Source: an uncultured Aquimarina sp. (lineage in GTDB: Bacteria > Bacteroidota > Bacteroidia > Flavobacteriales > Flavobacteriaceae). Taken from it: a DNA stretch of 6,365 nucleotides. The notes under the pieces were generated by a model. That model was not told where the DNA came from. It made no database searches and was given only the letters and a program-made list of their open reading frames with translations. The stretch spans positions 1 through 6,365 of the forward strand of contig CALGNG010000187.1 in assembly GCA_937958735.1 (NCBI GenBank), read 5' to 3'. Positions 4,687 through 6,365 of this stretch are shown here, piece after piece (position 1 is the stretch's first letter; each line of letters starts with the position of its first letter). The position numbers and the translations under genes are program-made.

Positions 4687-6365
4687 ATGCAGCACTTCAT
4701 AGACGTTTTACTACCTATACCTGTAAAAAACACTTTTACCTATAAAATAAACAGTAACGAAGCTGATTTTTTAGAAGTAGGCATGCGGGTATCTGTACCT
4801 TTTGGAAAACGAAAACTCTATGCTGCCATTGTAATAAAAATACACCATACTCCTCCAGAAATATACGAAGCCAAAGACATAGACTGCATCTTAGACGACA
4901 CTCCTACTGTACTTAAAAGCCAACTACAATTATGGCAATGGATGGCAAAATATTATATGTGCACCCATGGCGAATTATTAAAAGCCGCACTCCCCTCTGC
5001 CCTACTGCTAGAAGGAGAAACCATTATAAATAGAAGTGAAGATTTTGAAACCATAGACACCTCTAAACTAAAAGATGACGAATACCTTATCTACGAAGCT
5101 TTACAATTTAAAAGTAGCCTACGGATAGAGGAATTAATTAAAATATTAGGCAAAAAATCGGTATTACCTACCGCATACCGCCTATTGGACAAAAAAATAA
5201 TATCCCTAGAAGAACATATTGTAGAAATCTACAAACCCAAACTTAAAAAATGGATTAAACTGCACTCTTCTATACAAGAAAGCGAACTCCCAAAAATATT
5301 AGAAAGCCTAAAAAACGCCCCAAAACAACGCGATATACTACTACAATATTTTACACTAAAAGCTACACAACAAAATATAGATAGCACAGATTTAATTAAT
5401 GCTGCAAAAACCACACAAGCATCTATTAAAGCCCTTATCAAAAAAAACATACTAGAAAATTATCAAGAAAAAATAGAACGCATTAATTATAGCGAAGACC
5501 AAACCAACACCTTACATAGCCTAAACACATATCAAGAAACCGCCTTAAAAGAAATTCAAGAAGCCTTTATTAATAAAAATGTATGCCTGCTACACGGCAT
5601 AACCTCTTCTGGCAAAACAGAAATATACAGCAAGCTAATAGAACAAGTTATTCTAAAGCAAAAACAAGCCCTACTATTAGTACCAGAAATCTCGTTAACC
5701 ACACAACTTATAGAGCGTCTTAAACTGGTCTTTGGAAACTACTTGGTTGTATACCATTCTAGGTTTTCTGGAAACGAACGTGTAGAAGCTTGGCAAAAAA
5801 TAATAAACAGCAGCTCCGATCCGCTGCTAATTATAGGAGTTCGCTCCTCTATCTTTTTACCTTTTCAAAATTTAGATTTAATAATTATAGACGAGGAACA
5901 CGAGCAAACTTATAAACAATACGATCCTGCACCAAGATACCATGCCAGAGATAGCGCCATAGTTTTAGCCCACATTTTTAAAGCAAAAGTACTACTAGGA
6001 ACCGCTACACCAAGTATAGAAACCTACACCAATGCCCTTAATGGGAAATATGGATTAGTTACCCTAAACAAAAGACACAAAAACATTCTATTGCCCGACA
6101 TAGAACTTATTGATCTGCAAAAAAAACACAAAAAGCGTTTAATGAAAGGGCATTTTAGCGATCGATTAATCGAAAGCATTGACGAAGCTTTAAACCTAAA
6201 AGAACAAATAATCCTATTCCAAAACAGAAGAGGCTTTTCTTCTGTACAAAACTGCTTAACCTGTGGCTATGTACCACAGTGCACCCAATGCGATGTAAGT
6301 CTTACCTACCACAAATATACCAAACAATTAAGATGTCATTATTGTGGGTACCAAATAGCAGAACA
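4687..6365 (+). CDS. priA: PriA, primosomal replication-restart helicase, 3'-truncated
   Basis: PriA binds abandoned replication forks, unwinds DNA 3'-5' using ATP and starts replisome reloading; it is cytoplasmic. The first 559 codons are visible; family members are about 730-820 residues, so the C-terminal part is missing. The order is: N-terminal DNA-binding domain (about 1-105, beginning MQHFIDVLLPIPVKNTFTY), winged-helix region (about 115-200), then the helicase. Motifs are Gln283; Walker A GITSSGKTE at 304-312 (Lys310); VPEISLTTQL 332-341; YHSRFS 356-361; GVRSSIF 384-390; DEEH 402-405; YHARD 418-422; GTATPS 438-443; and FQNRRGFS 511-518. Six zinc-binding cysteines are present (523, 526, 532, 535, 550, 553); the last pair should lie just past the edge. 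ATG 4687 is the family start; the next in-frame Met is at 4783, inside the first domain. No Shine-Dalgarno is seen. Confidence 0.96.
   Translation, partial: MQHFIDVLLPIPVKNTFTYKINSNEADFLEVGMRVSVPFGKRKLYAAIVIKIHHTPPEIYEAKDIDCILDDTPTVLKSQLQLWQWMAKYYMCTHGELLKAALPSALLLEGETIINRSEDFETIDTSKLKDDEYLIYEALQFKSSLRIEELIKILGKKSVLPTAYRLLDKKIISLEEHIVEIYKPKLKKWIKLHSSIQESELPKILESLKNAPKQRDILLQYFTLKATQQNIDSTDLINAAKTTQASIKALIKKNILENYQEKIERINYSEDQTNTLHSLNTYQETALKEIQEAFINKNVCLLHGITSSGKTEIYSKLIEQVILKQKQALLLVPEISLTTQLIERLKLVFGNYLVVYHSRFSGNERVEAWQKIINSSSDPLLIIGVRSSIFLPFQNLDLIIIDEEHEQTYKQYDPAPRYHARDSAIVLAHIFKAKVLLGTATPSIETYTNALNGKYGLVTLNKRHKNILLPDIELIDLQKKHKKRLMKGHFSDRLIESIDEALNLKEQIILFQNRRGFSSVQNCLTCGYVPQCTQCDVSLTYHKYTKQLRCHYCGYQIAE

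Noticed and set aside
5229..5450. Minus-strand open frame of 73 codons within priA
   Set aside because: priA is continuous on the plus strand with conserved helicase motifs on either side; the antisense product is a Cys/Phe/Ser-rich shadow.

Overview
The window looks like ordinary chromosome from a low-GC member of the Bacteroidota, most likely a Flavobacteriaceae-type bacterium. The reasons are the AT-rich composition (roughly one third G+C by eye), the absence of Shine-Dalgarno sequences in front of every start, promoter-like TAnnTTTG boxes, signal peptides cleaved at A|Q, and proteins that match flavobacterial family members. There is no sign of phage, insertion sequence, CRISPR, tRNA or rRNA. 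No stretch longer than about 150 bases lacks a gene.

Layout. (1) Bases 1-1002, plus strand: the 3' part of a gene for a DEDDh exonuclease fused to a GIY-YIG nuclease, cut by the window edge. (2) Bases 1003-1476, minus strand: rlmH, the 23S rRNA pseudouridine-1915 methyltransferase, whose stop codon abuts the stop of the first gene with no base between them. (3) Bases 1477-1541: a short divergent promoter region for rlmH and nadC, with candidate -7 boxes for both strands. (4) Bases 1542-4537, plus strand: a compact run of nadC (NAD synthesis), a YihY/BrkB-family six-helix membrane protein, and two tandem exported chalcone-isomerase-like proteins. The membrane gene and the first chalcone-isomerase-like gene overlap in ATGA. 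(5) Bases 4538-4686: an intergenic region holding a strong 20-position hairpin (probable terminator) and promoter-like boxes. (6) Bases 4687-6365, plus strand: the first 559 codons of priA, the primosomal helicase, running off the right edge.

Most of this is housekeeping: DNA repair or processing, ribosome modification, NAD synthesis and replication restart. The less understood part is the membrane protein plus two secreted chalcone-isomerase-like paralogues downstream of nadC. They appear co-transcribed, and the first pair is probably translationally coupled, but no function can be assigned from sequence. I did not find a clear new defence or mobile system. The observations most worth checking are the tandem pair and its coupling to the membrane protein, a hairpin early in the membrane gene, an A8 slippery-like run at the ATGA overlap, interleaved rlmH/nadC promoters, and a possibly leaderless priA transcript.
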